Part shown: piece after piece, positions 9,309-18,048 of the stretch | Position numbering within the stretch: position 1 is the stretch's first letter | How the letters are laid out: the number at the start of each line of letters is the position of its first letter | From: an uncultured Bacteroidota bacterium | GTDB lineage: Bacteria > Bacteroidota > Bacteroidia > Bacteroidales > P3 | Length of the DNA stretch: 64,000 nucleotides | NCBI GenBank assembly: GCA_902777005.1 | Contig: CACYSB010000003.1 | Location: 74,614 to 138,613 of the forward strand | Direction: 5' to 3' | Program-made: the position numbers and the translations under genes | Notes under the pieces: model-generated | Database searches by the model: none | Told to the model about the DNA's origin: nothing | Seen by the model: the letters and a program-made list of their open reading frames with translations, nothing else

Positions 9309-9414
9309 GTATCTACCATTAAACACTATTACAAAACCCAAAATTTAGAAGGTATCTGGGGAACCTTTTCTGCTAACAATCAACTCAATACCCACACTTT
9401 CCGTCCCTTTTTCC
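9276..9414 (-). ncRNA. Candidate small RNA of about 140 nt
   Basis: A complete Bacteroidota promoter on the minus strand (TTG at 9449-9447, 19-base spacer, TATCTTTG at 9427-9420) has no gene in front of it. Transcription would begin near 9414 and end at a strong hairpin with a run of eight U (9308-9276). The stretch holds no convincing reading frame and can fold, for example AAGGT...ACCTT around a CCCC loop. Size, isolation and terminator fit a stand-alone regulatory RNA; a 6S-like RNA is one possibility because it contains a near copy of the promoter box (TAAATTTTG). The function is inference; the promoter and terminator are seen. Confidence 0.5.
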
Positions 9415-9419
9415 GACTG

Positions 9420-9449
9420 CAAAGATAAGCATATTTCACAAACCGGCAA
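9420..9449 (-). promoter_or_regulatory. Bacteroidota-type promoter for the candidate small RNA
   Basis: The minus strand shows TTG at 9449-9447, a 19-base spacer, then TATCTTTG at 9427-9420. Both elements and their spacing match the promoters of hypB and tRNA-Asn in this window. Confidence 0.7.
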
Positions 9450-9490
9450 AATTTTATCACTTTTTTAACATTTCACCGCCGCTCCACGCT

Positions 9491-10825
9491 ATGAACATCG
9501 CCGCTCATACTCTTGGTTGCAAACTCAACTTCGCCGAAACCTCCGACATCCTGCGCCGCCTAGCCGCCGAGGGCAACACCATCGTCGATTGGGCCGCGTG
9601 CTCGCGGGGAGCGGAGAAAGCCGACCTCTACCTCATCAACACCTGCACCGTAACCGCCGTAGCCGAGAAGAAATGCCGCGCCGCCATACGTCAGGCACAC
9701 CGCCAGAATCCCGATGCGCAGATTGTCGTCATGGGATGCTTCGCCCAGGTAGCTGCCAAAGAAATTGAAGCCATCCCCGGCGTCACCCTCGTCCTCGGCA
9801 ACGACCGAAAACACCTGCTGCCCTATATGCTTAATTCTGCAAATCTTAGAAATAGGCTCAATGAGATTTCACAAGATTTTGACGGACCAGACAAAAAAAA
9901 TCTCCAAAATTTCCAAGATCTCGCGAAGCGGGAGGGCTTTGCCCTGCAGTGGTCCTCGGGCGACCGCACACGCAAATTCTTCAAAATCCAGGACGGCTGC
10001 GACTATTTCTGCACCTACTGCGCCATCCCCTTCGCCCGTGGCCGCTCGCGCTCAGCCTCCATCGAAGAGACTCTCTGCGCCGCACGCCGCATCGCCGCCT
10101 CTGGCTCCAAAGAAGTGATACTCACCGGCGTCAACACCGGCACCTTCGGCCAACACCGGAACGAATCGTTCTTAGACCTTCTCAAAGGCCTCGACCAGAT
10201 TGAGGGCATCCTCCGCTACCGCATATCATCCATAGAGCCCAACCTGCTCACCGACGACATCATCGACTTCGTGGCCTCAAGCCGCGCCTTCCTCCCCCAC
10301 TTCCACATCCCCCTGCAGGCCGGCAGCGACCACGTGCTACAACTCATGCACCGCCGCTACGACACCGCCCTCTACGCCGCCAAACTGCAGCGTATCAAGG
10401 CCGTCATGCCCGACGCCTGCATAGCTGCCGACGTTATGGCGGGCTTCAACGGCGAGAGCGAGGAGGAATTTGCCAAAGTGCTCAGCTTCATCGACTCGCT
10501 CCCCATTTCCTACCTCCACGTATTCACCTACAGCGACCGCCCCGGCACCGCAGCCCTCCGCCTTGGCGAGAAGATACCCATACCCGTCCGCCACGAGCAC
10601 ACCGCCCGTCTCCTCGAACTCAGCGAGCACAAACACCGCGCCTTCATCGACAGCCAGCTCGGCAAGACAAGACCTGTACTTTGGGAACACACCGACCACA
10701 ACGGCACGATGCAGGGCTGGACCGACAACTACATCCGCCTCTGCCGCCCCTTCGCCCCCACCCTCGCCAACACCGTCACCGACGAAGTAATCCGCCACGG
10801 AAACATAGTCAGCGACACCGACTGA
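9491..10825 (+). CDS. mtaB: tRNA-t6A37 methylthiotransferase
   Basis: 444-residue radical-SAM enzyme that adds a methylthio group to t6A37 of tRNAs reading ANN codons. The N-terminal UPF0004 domain keeps the three cysteines of the auxiliary 4Fe-4S cluster (C10, C52, C83). The radical-SAM cluster is C170-x3-C174-x2-C177 (GCDYFCTYCAIP). The start HTLGCKLNFAETS is typical of MtaB rather than MiaB. Residues about 115-150, between the two domains, are encoded by a visibly AT-richer stretch (9830-9930) and look like an inserted linker. The gene stands alone, about 65 bases downstream of the small-RNA promoter and divergent from it. Family call is firm. Confidence 0.93.
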   Translation: MNIAAHTLGCKLNFAETSDILRRLAAEGNTIVDWAACSRGAEKADLYLINTCTVTAVAEKKCRAAIRQAHRQNPDAQIVVMGCFAQVAAKEIEAIPGVTLVLGNDRKHLLPYMLNSANLRNRLNEISQDFDGPDKKNLQNFQDLAKREGFALQWSSGDRTRKFFKIQDGCDYFCTYCAIPFARGRSRSASIEETLCAARRIAASGSKEVILTGVNTGTFGQHRNESFLDLLKGLDQIEGILRYRISSIEPNLLTDDIIDFVASSRAFLPHFHIPLQAGSDHVLQLMHRRYDTALYAAKLQRIKAVMPDACIAADVMAGFNGESEEEFAKVLSFIDSLPISYLHVFTYSDRPGTAALRLGEKIPIPVRHEHTARLLELSEHKHRAFIDSQLGKTRPVLWEHTDHNGTMQGWTDNYIRLCRPFAPTLANTVTDEVIRHGNIVSDTD

Positions 10826-10844
10826 CCGACAGTCCCTTCCCTCT

Positions 10845-10950
10845 CCGCATCCCCTCCGTATCCCCTCCGACCTTTCTTCGACAAAAAACCGTTAAACAAC
10901 CGGTGAACAGTCGGAGCGAGTACGGAGCGGGTACGGAGCGACCCCGTATC
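10845..10950 (+). repeat. GC-rich palindromic intergenic repeat, copy 1
   Basis: Core CCGTTAAACAACCGGTGAAC continuing to AGTCGGAG lies at 10889-10916. It is flanked on the left by CTCCGTATCCCCTCCGA and on the right by TCGGAGCGAGTACGGAG, which are imperfect reverse complements. Right-arm units (TACGGAGCGG) repeat with a period near 10 bases. The same element occurs near 24.1, 31.4, 42.8 and 54.5 kb. It sits between the convergent mtaB and aquaporin genes. Confidence 0.85.
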
Positions 10951-11015
10951 GGATGTTGCTCATAGCTCTCACGAAGCCATGCCTGATATGCCCCATCTAT
11001 TCGGGTATGGCAATA

Positions 11016-11055
11016 AAACAAGCGGCCCGCGCCGGATGGCGCGGGCCGCTTGTTT
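11016..11055. terminator. Strong bidirectional hairpin terminator
   Basis: 18-base perfect arms at 11016-11033 and 11038-11055 (AAACAAGCGGCCCGCGCC and its complement) around a 4-base loop. A/T at both feet suits termination of both mtaB and the aquaporin gene. Confidence 0.85.
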
Positions 11056-11073
11056 CTATCAGACAACTGTAAA

Positions 11074-11805
11074 TCAGTCTTTCTTGCAAGCCTTCTTGCA
11101 GCAGCAGTCGCCGCAGACGCACTTGTAGAACAGGCCTGCCACAGCGGCGCCCACGAGCGGGGCCACAATGAAGAGCCACAGCTGGCTGCAGGCACTCCAG
11201 GTGGCGCAGTCGCTGAAGATAGCCTGGCTAATGGAGCGGGCAGGGTTGACGCTGGTGTTGGTCAGCGGTATGCTCACCAGGTGGATAAGCGTCAGCGTCA
11301 GGCCGATGGCCAAACCGGCGGCCTTGGTATTGCTGCGCTCGTCGGTAGCGCCGAGGATGACCATCAGGAAGACGAAGGTCAGCACAGCCTCGATGGCGAA
11401 GGCGCCCCACATGCTCACATTGAGGTAGCCCTCACCGGCGGCAGCCTGGAAGGCCTCGCCGTAACCGTTGGCGGCGAAGACACCCGTGGCACCCAGATGG
11501 GCAGCCTTGTAGATGCCGAACAGCACAGCTCCGGCAACGATGGCGCCGACAATCTGGCTCACCCAGTAGAGGAGCATGTCTTTGAACGACATACGACCGT
11601 TGACCCACACGCCGAACGAGACGGCGGGGTTGAGGTGGGCGCCGCTCACATGGCCGATGCCGTAGGCCATGGCGATGACAGTGAGACCGAAGGCGATGGC
11701 CACACCGAGGAAGCCCACATGTCCGAACAGCGCGGTACCGCAGCCGCCCAGAACGAGAACGAAGGTGCCGAAGCACTCCGCAAGCATTTTGTTACAAATC
11801 TTCAT
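11074..11805 (-). CDS. aqpZ: Aquaporin (MIP family) with a cysteine-rich tail
   Basis: 243-residue six-helix channel of the inner membrane for water or small neutral solutes. Both half-helix signatures are intact: NPA at 59-61 (GAHLNPAVSFG) and NPA at 187-189 followed by the selectivity arginine R190. The N-terminus MLAECFGTFVLVLGGCG is typical of AqpZ. The last 17 residues, YKCVCGDCCCKKACKKD, hold six cysteines and five lysines, which is unusual for the family and could bind a metal. Only the motif set is seen, so a glycerol-permeating relative is not excluded. Flanked by terminators on both sides, so probably a single-gene transcript. Confidence 0.9.
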   Translation of the reverse strand: MKICNKMLAECFGTFVLVLGGCGTALFGHVGFLGVAIAFGLTVIAMAYGIGHVSGAHLNPAVSFGVWVNGRMSFKDMLLYWVSQIVGAIVAGAVLFGIYKAAHLGATGVFAANGYGEAFQAAAGEGYLNVSMWGAFAIEAVLTFVFLMVILGATDERSNTKAAGLAIGLTLTLIHLVSIPLTNTSVNPARSISQAIFSDCATWSACSQLWLFIVAPLVGAAVAGLFYKCVCGDCCCKKACKKD

Positions 11806-11936
11806 AGTTTTAAGTTTTTAGATGGTTAGTATCTGAACTTATTAACGCAAATTAACGAATAATATTGCCCAACACCGCACAAAAAAAAGAGGTTTTGCTG
11901 TAATTCAGCAACTTGGTAGCGGCATTAATAAAGAAG

Positions 11937-11962
11937 GGCCGCTGTGCTCTCGCACAGCGGCC
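11937..11962 (-). terminator. Terminator of proS
   Basis: Perfect 11-base arms (GGCCGCTGTGC, 11937-11947; complement 11952-11962) with a TCTC loop, followed on the minus strand by CTTCTTTATTAA. It lies 24 bases beyond the proS stop. Confidence 0.75.
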
Positions 11963-11986
11963 ACGTTTATTTGCAGGGTTTTCAAA

Positions 11987-13459
11987 TCAGTAGCTGCGGG
12001 CGAAGACGACGCGGCGGTGGCTGGGCTTGCCGCTGTAGATGCACTTGCCTTCCTCTTCGGGAGCGTCGTAGGGGATGCAGCGGATGGTGGCCTTGGTCTC
12101 TTCCTTGATGCGCTCCTCGGTCTCGGGGGTGCCGTCCCAGTGGCATAGCAGGAAGCCGTTCTTCTCAATCTCGACCTTGAAGTCGTCCCAGGTGTCGACC
12201 TTGCGGGTCATCGAGGCACGGAAGTCGGCAGCCTTCTTGAAGAGGTTCTTTTGAATATCCTCCATTAGGTCGTAGACGTGGTCGGCAATGCCTTCGAGGG
12301 GCAGCGTGGCTTTCTCGAGGGTGTCGCGGCGGCGCACCTCGCAGGTGCCGTTCTCCATGTCGCGGGCACCGATGGCCAGCTGTACGGGGACGCCCTTGAA
12401 CTCGTACTCGGTGAACTTCCAGCCGGGCTTATACTCGGGACGGTTGTCGTACTTCACCACCAAACCCTTAGCTTCAAGAGCCTTGACTATCGGGGCGATA
12501 TGCTCGTCGAGCTGACGCTGCTGCTCGTCGCTCTTGCAGATGGGGACGATGGCCACGTGGATGGGTGCCAGGCGCGGCGGCAGCACGAGGCCGTTGTCGT
12601 CAGAGTGGGTCATGATGAGGGCGCCCATCAGGCGGGTGCTGACGCCCCACGAGGTGGCCCATACATACTCCAACTTATTCTCTTTATTGAGGAACTGCAC
12701 CTCGAAGGCTTTGGCGAAGTTCTGCCCCAAGAAGTGGGAGGTGCCGGCCTGCAGGGCCTTGCCGTCCTGCATCATAGCCTCGATGCAGAGGGTGTCGAGG
12801 GCACCGGCGAAGCGCTCGTTGGGACTCTTGTGTCCTTTGATGACGGGCACAGCCATGTAGTTCTCCACGAAGTCGCCGTAGACGTCGAGCATCTTGCGAG
12901 CTTCTTCCTCGGCCTCCTCACGGGTAGCGTGGGCGGTGTGGCCTTCCTGCCAGAGGAACTCTGCGGTGCGGAGGAACATGCGGGTGCGCATCTCCCAGCG
13001 CACAACGTTGGCCCACTGGTTGCAGAGGATGGGCAGGTCGCGGTAGGACTTGATCCAGTTCTTATAGGTGCTCCAGATGATGGTCTCGGAAGTGGGGCGC
13101 ACGATGAGCTCTTCCTCGAGCTTGGCGGCGGGGTCGACGACGACACCGTTGCCGTTGGGGTCGTTCATCAGGCGGTGGTGTGTTACCACAGCACATTCCT
13201 TGGCGAAGCCTTCCACATGCTCAGCCTCACGGCTGAGGAAACTCTTGGGGATGAAGAGGGGGAAATAAGCGTTGACATGGCCGGTGGCCTTGAACATAGA
13301 GTCAAGCTGGTGCTGCATCTTCTCCCAGATGGCATAGCCATAGGGCTTTATGACCATGCAGCCACGCACTGCGCTCTGCTCGGCCAGATCGGCACGGACG
13401 ACGAGTTCATTATACCATTCGGAATAGTTCTCACTGCGTTTCGAGAAATCTTTTGCCAT
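11987..13459 (-). CDS. proS: Prolyl-tRNA synthetase (short, archaeal/eukaryotic-type)
   Basis: 490 residues. Charges tRNA-Pro; class II synthetase. Seen: [18 protein letters not shown] at the N-terminus, the motif 2 region [13 protein letters not shown] followed by [19 protein letters not shown], and motif 3 residues before [16 protein letters not shown]. The length and the lack of the YbaK-like editing insertion place it in the shorter ProS type 3 class that Bacteroidota use, and the C-terminal zinc-type extension ends in [10 protein letters not shown] consensus -7 box lies upstream at 13532-13525. Housekeeping gene, no oddities seen. Confidence 0.95.
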   Translation of the reverse strand: MAKDFSKRSENYSEWYNELVVRADLAEQSAVRGCMVIKPYGYAIWEKMQHQLDSMFKATGHVNAYFPLFIPKSFLSREAEHVEGFAKECAVVTHHRLMNDPNGNGVVVDPAAKLEEELIVRPTSETIIWSTYKNWIKSYRDLPILCNQWANVVRWEMRTRMFLRTAEFLWQEGHTAHATREEAEEEARKMLDVYGDFVENYMAVPVIKGHKSPNERFAGALDTLCIEAMMQDGKALQAGTSHFLGQNFAKAFEVQFLNKENKLEYVWATSWGVSTRLMGALIMTHSDDNGLVLPPRLAPIHVAIVPICKSDEQQRQLDEHIAPIVKALEAKGLVVKYDNRPEYKPGWKFTEYEFKGVPVQLAIGARDMENGTCEVRRRDTLEKATLPLEGIADHVYDLMEDIQKNLFKKAADFRASMTRKVDTWDDFKVEIEKNGFLLCHWDGTPETEERIKEETKATIRCIPYDAPEEEGKCIYSGKPSHRRVVFARSY

Positions 13460-13524
13460 TGACAGTATATTTTTTATTTATTATACAATATTTTGTGACG
13501 AATGTCGTTTCAATAAACGATTTG

Positions 13525-13532
13525 CAAAGATA
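13525..13532 (-). promoter_or_regulatory. -7 box upstream of proS
   Basis: TATCTTTG on the minus strand, about 65 bases before the proS ATG. No convincing TTG at the -33 position; the box itself is a perfect consensus. Confidence 0.55.
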
Positions 13533-13541
13533 CGAACTTTT

Positions 13542-14369
13542 TTGGAAATGAGAAATAAATTTTGGATAATAGCACTGGCGGCCATACTGTTGCCCACCAT
13601 GGCGATGAGCCAGGTGAAGCTCACCGTGGACACGCTGGAATGCCATATCATAGGTTTCACCGCCGGTGTGCTTATGCCCGGCTTCGGCTCGGCGAGCAAC
13701 GGGGCGCAGGGGGGCACCATGGGGGATCTATACAAAGGGCCCTACCTCGACTTCTCCATAGGGTGTGACTACAAATACAAGAGCAACTGGATGGTCACCT
13801 TCGACGCCGACATGTGGTTCGGCTACAACAGCGACAACCTGCGCAACCGCGAAGAGCGCATACCCGTTTACACATCTTCCGGCATAGCGCTCTGCTGGGG
13901 CGGCTACGACGGCGCCGTGGCGGCCTATAACCGCGGCTTGTCGGCACGTGTGGGCGGCGCCAAGATAATACCCGTCATCAAAGACAACCCCAACTCCGGT
14001 ATCATGCTCAAGCTCAGCGGTGGATGGATGATGCAGAAGACCGTCTTCTCGCAGGACATGAACGAGAGCCCTGTGCCGCAGCTCAACGGCGACTACGCCA
14101 AAATCTACGACCACATGCAACACGGTGCCATGCTCACCGAAGGCATCGGCTTCGTGTTCATGAGCAACCTCTCCACATATGTGAACTTCAAGGTCATGTT
14201 CGAGGTGAGCCAATGCCTCAGCTGGTCCACACGTCCATACCAGCTCGATAACGTCATCGGCCTCAACGGCAAGGACAACGGCAGGCATTTCGACCTAATG
14301 TACGGCCTGCGGCTGTCGTGGATGTTCCCGCTGATGGGCAAAACGACTTACGATTATTACTACTACTAA
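13542..14369 (+). CDS. Exported protein of unknown function, possible outer-membrane barrel
   Basis: 275 residues (or 273 from the ATG at 13548). N-terminal signal peptide MRNKFWIIALAAILLPTMAMSQ. The mature part is rich in alternating aromatic and polar residues (YLDFSIGCDYKYKSNWMVTF, MYGLRLSWMFPL) and ends in an aromatic run YDYYYY, as outer-membrane beta-barrel proteins do. Twenty-six bases separate it from waaA, so it is probably co-transcribed with waaA and tamL and may act in the outer membrane. I do not recognise a named family. Confidence 0.7.
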   Translation: MEMRNKFWIIALAAILLPTMAMSQVKLTVDTLECHIIGFTAGVLMPGFGSASNGAQGGTMGDLYKGPYLDFSIGCDYKYKSNWMVTFDADMWFGYNSDNLRNREERIPVYTSSGIALCWGGYDGAVAAYNRGLSARVGGAKIIPVIKDNPNSGIMLKLSGGWMMQKTVFSQDMNESPVPQLNGDYAKIYDHMQHGAMLTEGIGFVFMSNLSTYVNFKVMFEVSQCLSWSTRPYQLDNVIGLNGKDNGRHFDLMYGLRLSWMFPLMGKTTYDYYYY

Positions 14370-14395
14370 TAACGTGATAAAGTCATAACGAAGAG

Positions 14396-15643
14396 ATGAG
14401 ACTCTTTTACTCTATAGGTATCTGGTTCTACTGCTTCGGCGTACATGTGGCGGCATTCTTCGGCCACCGCAACGCACGTCTGATGCTGCGAGGCTGGCAC
14501 CATTGGGGCGAAGATCTCAGGAAGCTCGACGGGCGCCCTGTGGTGTGGTTTCATGCCGCCAGCCTCGGTGAATTTGAGCAGGCCCGCCCTGTCCTCGAGA
14601 GCTACATCGGCAAGCATCCTGAGCAACAGGTGCTGCTGACATTCTTCTCGCCATCGGGTTACGAGGTACGTAAGAACTACCCCATGGCACAGGCCGTGTG
14701 CTACCTGCCGCCCGACCTGCCGCTGACGGTGCACCGCTTCACCAAGCGCATAAAAAACCTTCAGGCGGTGTTCTTCGTCAAGTATGACTTCTGGTTCAAC
14801 TATCTCGCAGCGTTGAAGCGCCGCGGCATACCAACATACATATTCTCAGCCATATTCCGGCCCAACCACTATTTCTTCAAGCCCTGGGGCAGATGGTTCC
14901 TGCGCCAGTTGAAGCATTGCTACACGCACCTCTTCGTGCAAAACGAGGAGAGCCTGCGCCTGCTGCGTGAACACGACGTGGAGCACTGCACGCTGGCAGG
15001 CGACACACGCTTCGACCGCGTGCACCAGATAGCCATTGCCGCCGAAGGCAACGACACCGTTGAGCGTTTCCTTAATGGACACGACGGCAAAGTTCTTGTC
15101 TGTGGCAGCACCTGGCCTCCCGACGAAACGTTGATAGCCCAAGCAATCAAACAATCGAGCAATCAAGCAATCAGACTCATCCTTGCGCCACATGTCATCA
15201 GCGAGGAGCACCTGCAACAGATAGAGAGGCTATTCCCCGACAGCATACGCTACTCCAAACTTAGCAACACGGCAACACAGCCAGACTGTCACACATCCAC
15301 CCTAATAATCGACAACATCGGCATGCTGTCGAAGCTATACCGCTACGCCGACGTGGCATACATAGGCGGTGGCTTTGGCGTTGGCATACATAACATCCTG
15401 GAGGCCGTAACCTTCGGCAAGCCCGTCCTCTTCGGCCCCAACTACGGCAAGTTCCAGGAGGCAAAGGACATCATAGCACGTGGCGGCGGCTGGAGTCACA
15501 ACAATCTGGACGAACTCAACGCCCATATCACTCCCCTGCTCACCGACAATGATGCCTACAGGCTCGCCTCGCAGGCCTGTACCGACTATATGAACGCCAA
15601 CCTCGGTAGCACCGACAAGATATTGAACACCATTGAAGATTAG
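14396..15643 (+). CDS. waaA: Kdo transferase (lipid A glycosylation)
   Basis: 415-residue GT30 enzyme that adds 3-deoxy-manno-octulosonic acid from CMP-Kdo to lipid IVA at the inner membrane. Seen: N-terminal membrane segment (LFYSIGIWFYCFGVHVAA), WFHAASLGEFEQARPV with the catalytic-region glutamate, FVKYDFWFNYL, FSAIFRPNHYFF, GDTRFDRV and the C-terminal GGGFGVGIHNILEA donor site. The loop after CGSTWPPDE is encoded by four copies of an 8-base unit (see the repeat at 15138). Its last 11 bases overlap the tamL start, which couples lipid A glycosylation with an outer-membrane assembly factor in one operon. Confidence 0.95.
   Translation: MRLFYSIGIWFYCFGVHVAAFFGHRNARLMLRGWHHWGEDLRKLDGRPVVWFHAASLGEFEQARPVLESYIGKHPEQQVLLTFFSPSGYEVRKNYPMAQAVCYLPPDLPLTVHRFTKRIKNLQAVFFVKYDFWFNYLAALKRRGIPTYIFSAIFRPNHYFFKPWGRWFLRQLKHCYTHLFVQNEESLRLLREHDVEHCTLAGDTRFDRVHQIAIAAEGNDTVERFLNGHDGKVLVCGSTWPPDETLIAQAIKQSSNQAIRLILAPHVISEEHLQQIERLFPDSIRYSKLSNTATQPDCHTSTLIIDNIGMLSKLYRYADVAYIGGGFGVGIHNILEAVTFGKPVLFGPNYGKFQEAKDIIARGGGWSHNNLDELNAHITPLLTDNDAYRLASQACTDYMNANLGSTDKILNTIED
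15138..15173 (+). repeat. Octamer tandem tract inside waaA
   Basis: AAGCAATC, AAACAATC, GAGCAATC and AAGCAATC follow each other with an 8-base period. Because 8 is not a multiple of 3, each unit is read in a different frame, giving residues around QAIKQSSNQAIR. The same octamer tract recurs in the sugar-phosphate transferase gene near 41055. Confidence 0.8.
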
Positions 15644-18023
15644 AACAACACATATACTGACGTCATTAGTGGCATTGCTGCTGTGCAGCTGCTCCGTCGC
15701 GCCTTATCTCGCGCCCGGTGAGCATGTACTGCACGATGTGACGTTGGATGTGCAGATGGCCGACAGCAGCACAGTGACCCCCGAAGTGGCAGATGCATTG
15801 AAGCATGTCAAAAAGTACTATCTGCAGCGTCCCAATACCAAAGCACTCGGCATCAAATGGCTTCCGATAAGCAAATGGACCTACTGTTTCCTATCAGACA
15901 CCTCATCCAACTTCTGGAACAACGCCATGCATCGCATGGGAGAAGCGCCCGTCGTCTACGACGAGGATCGTAGCATCCATACTGCTGACCAGCTACGGCA
16001 GCTTATGGTGTCGAAAGGTTGCTTCGGTAGTACCGCAAGCTTCGACACCACCAAGGTTAAAGGCCACAACATCTGCATACGCTACAACATCAAAGCCACA
16101 CCACGCTTTATCGTCGACGAAATCACCTATCACACTGAGAATGCAGCCGTACGCCACATACTCGACGAGACAGAGGATGAGTCGCCTCTGGTGGCAGGCG
16201 AGCCCTACGATCAGGAAAAGATTGCCGCTGAGCGCAGCCGCATTGTATCCACCCTGCGCGAAGCCGGCTACTACCTTGCCTCAAACGACAACGTCCACTT
16301 TATAGTCGACACCACCTACTCCGCCTCCAAACTCAGCATCGACGTCATCGTCGACAGCCGCAATCTGCAGGTGTACCACATCAACAACGTATACATCTAC
16401 CCTAACGGTAATGCCGGCCTGCGCAACACCCCGACAAATTACGACACCCTCATCCACACGTACCAAGGTGCCACGCGGCGCATAGACAACATCTACGTCT
16501 TCGACCGTCCGATGTCAATCAAGCCTCAGACCATCAGCCGCTCGCTCATGCTCTTCCCCGGCATGACCTATCGACCGCACTATATCACCGACACCTACAA
16601 CTCACTCCTCGGCCTGCGCAACTTCAAGTACATCAACATCGACATGCTGCCGTCACCGGCATCCAGCGACTCGCTGCCGCTTGTCGACGCCCATATCAGG
16701 CTCGTCCGCACCACACAGCAGAAAATAAGCCTCTCCATCGAACTCACCAATGCCTCGCCCCTGGGCTCCAACGACAGCAGCCGTAACAACAACTTCTTCA
16801 CTGGCGGCAACCTCGGTGTCGAGACTGCCATCGAGTATCAGCACAAGAACATCTTCGGCGGTGCCGAACTACTGAAAGTCAAAGGCTCAGTGCTCTTCGA
16901 ACTGCCGAAACTCATATTCAGCAAACGCGGTAAGAGTTTCTACGATAACTTCTCCGCCTTCGAGGCAGGTCTTGACGTCTCGCTCGACATGCCGATATTC
17001 CTTCTGCCTTTCACACGCAACATTGTCTTCCAGCGCATCAAACCCCACACCCTCTTCTCGGCCGGCGGCAGCTACCAATACCGCTACTATTTCGAGCGCA
17101 TCCTGGCCAACACCTCCTTCGGTTACACATGGAGCCACTCGCGCCGTGTCAGCAACCAGCTGTTGCCTGTGGAGATGACCTTCGTCCGCATGATTGACCT
17201 CGAAATGGACTTCGCCCTTCGTATGCTCAGCCTCAACGACCTGCGACTGATAAACCAGTACAGCAGCCACTTCATACTCGATGCGCGTTACGACTACAGC
17301 TACAGTAACCAGCAGTACGGCACACGTGAAGACTTCACTGCCTTCCACGCCTCCATCGAGACCGCCGGCAACTTCCTGTCCGCCGTCGCCAACCTCACCA
17401 AGGCCACCACCGACGAGTTCGGCATGAAACAAGTGCTCGGTGTCCCCTACTCCCAGTATGCACGCTTAGGCGCCGAACTCACACACTATCATTACTTCGG
17501 TCTCAAGTCAAGCCTCGTAGGACGCATAATCGTTGGCGTCGGCATCCCATACGGCAACTCCTATTCCATGCCCTACGAAAAGAGCTTCTTTGGCGGCGGC
17601 CCCACCACCATGCGCGCTTGGCAGCTGCGACGCCTCGGCCCCGGAGGCTATCAGTCGGGCTCCGGCGACATTATGGCCGACATGGAGCGCGTGGGTGACC
17701 TTCAACTCGTCATGAATCTCGAAGGGCGCTTCCCCATAGCGGGCATCTTCGAGGGCGCCATCTTCGCCGACATGGGCAACGTGTGGCTCTTCTACCCCTC
17801 GGAGCAGTATGACAACGGACATATCAAATGGAACAGCCTGCCCAAGGAGATAGCCGTCGGCGCCGGCCTCGGCCTGCGTGTGTCGATATCCATAGCCACC
17901 GTTCGCCTCGACTTCGCCATACCCTTCTACGACCCAGGATTTGCAGAATCGGAACGCTGGCGCCCGCCACACTGGAAGTTTAACCAGATTGTCACCAACT
18001 TCGGCATCAACTACCCGTTTTGA
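15633..18023 (+). CDS. tamL: BamA/TamA-superfamily outer-membrane lipoprotein
   Basis: 796 residues. The signal sequence ends in a lipobox (LVALLLCSCS), so it is a lipoprotein and also carries a C-terminal 16-strand-type surface-antigen domain ending in INYPF with a terminal phenylalanine. POTRA-like segments precede it (GLRNFKYINIDMLP region). This arrangement is the Bacteroidota TamL, which works in insertion of outer-membrane proteins. Barrel signatures include GGPTTMRAWQLRRLGPGGYQ (the conserved strand 6 loop region) and AGLGLRVSISIATVRLDFA. A tamB gene, often adjacent, is not present here. It overlaps waaA by 11 bases. Confidence 0.88.
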   Translation: MKIRTTHILTSLVALLLCSCSVAPYLAPGEHVLHDVTLDVQMADSSTVTPEVADALKHVKKYYLQRPNTKALGIKWLPISKWTYCFLSDTSSNFWNNAMHRMGEAPVVYDEDRSIHTADQLRQLMVSKGCFGSTASFDTTKVKGHNICIRYNIKATPRFIVDEITYHTENAAVRHILDETEDESPLVAGEPYDQEKIAAERSRIVSTLREAGYYLASNDNVHFIVDTTYSASKLSIDVIVDSRNLQVYHINNVYIYPNGNAGLRNTPTNYDTLIHTYQGATRRIDNIYVFDRPMSIKPQTISRSLMLFPGMTYRPHYITDTYNSLLGLRNFKYINIDMLPSPASSDSLPLVDAHIRLVRTTQQKISLSIELTNASPLGSNDSSRNNNFFTGGNLGVETAIEYQHKNIFGGAELLKVKGSVLFELPKLIFSKRGKSFYDNFSAFEAGLDVSLDMPIFLLPFTRNIVFQRIKPHTLFSAGGSYQYRYYFERILANTSFGYTWSHSRRVSNQLLPVEMTFVRMIDLEMDFALRMLSLNDLRLINQYSSHFILDARYDYSYSNQQYGTREDFTAFHASIETAGNFLSAVANLTKATTDEFGMKQVLGVPYSQYARLGAELTHYHYFGLKSSLVGRIIVGVGIPYGNSYSMPYEKSFFGGGPTTMRAWQLRRLGPGGYQSGSGDIMADMERVGDLQLVMNLEGRFPIAGIFEGAIFADMGNVWLFYPSEQYDNGHIKWNSLPKEIAVGAGLGLRVSISIATVRLDFAIPFYDPGFAESERWRPPHWKFNQIVTNFGINYPF

Positions 18024-18048
18024 TATTGTTTAACGTTTACGGCACAAA

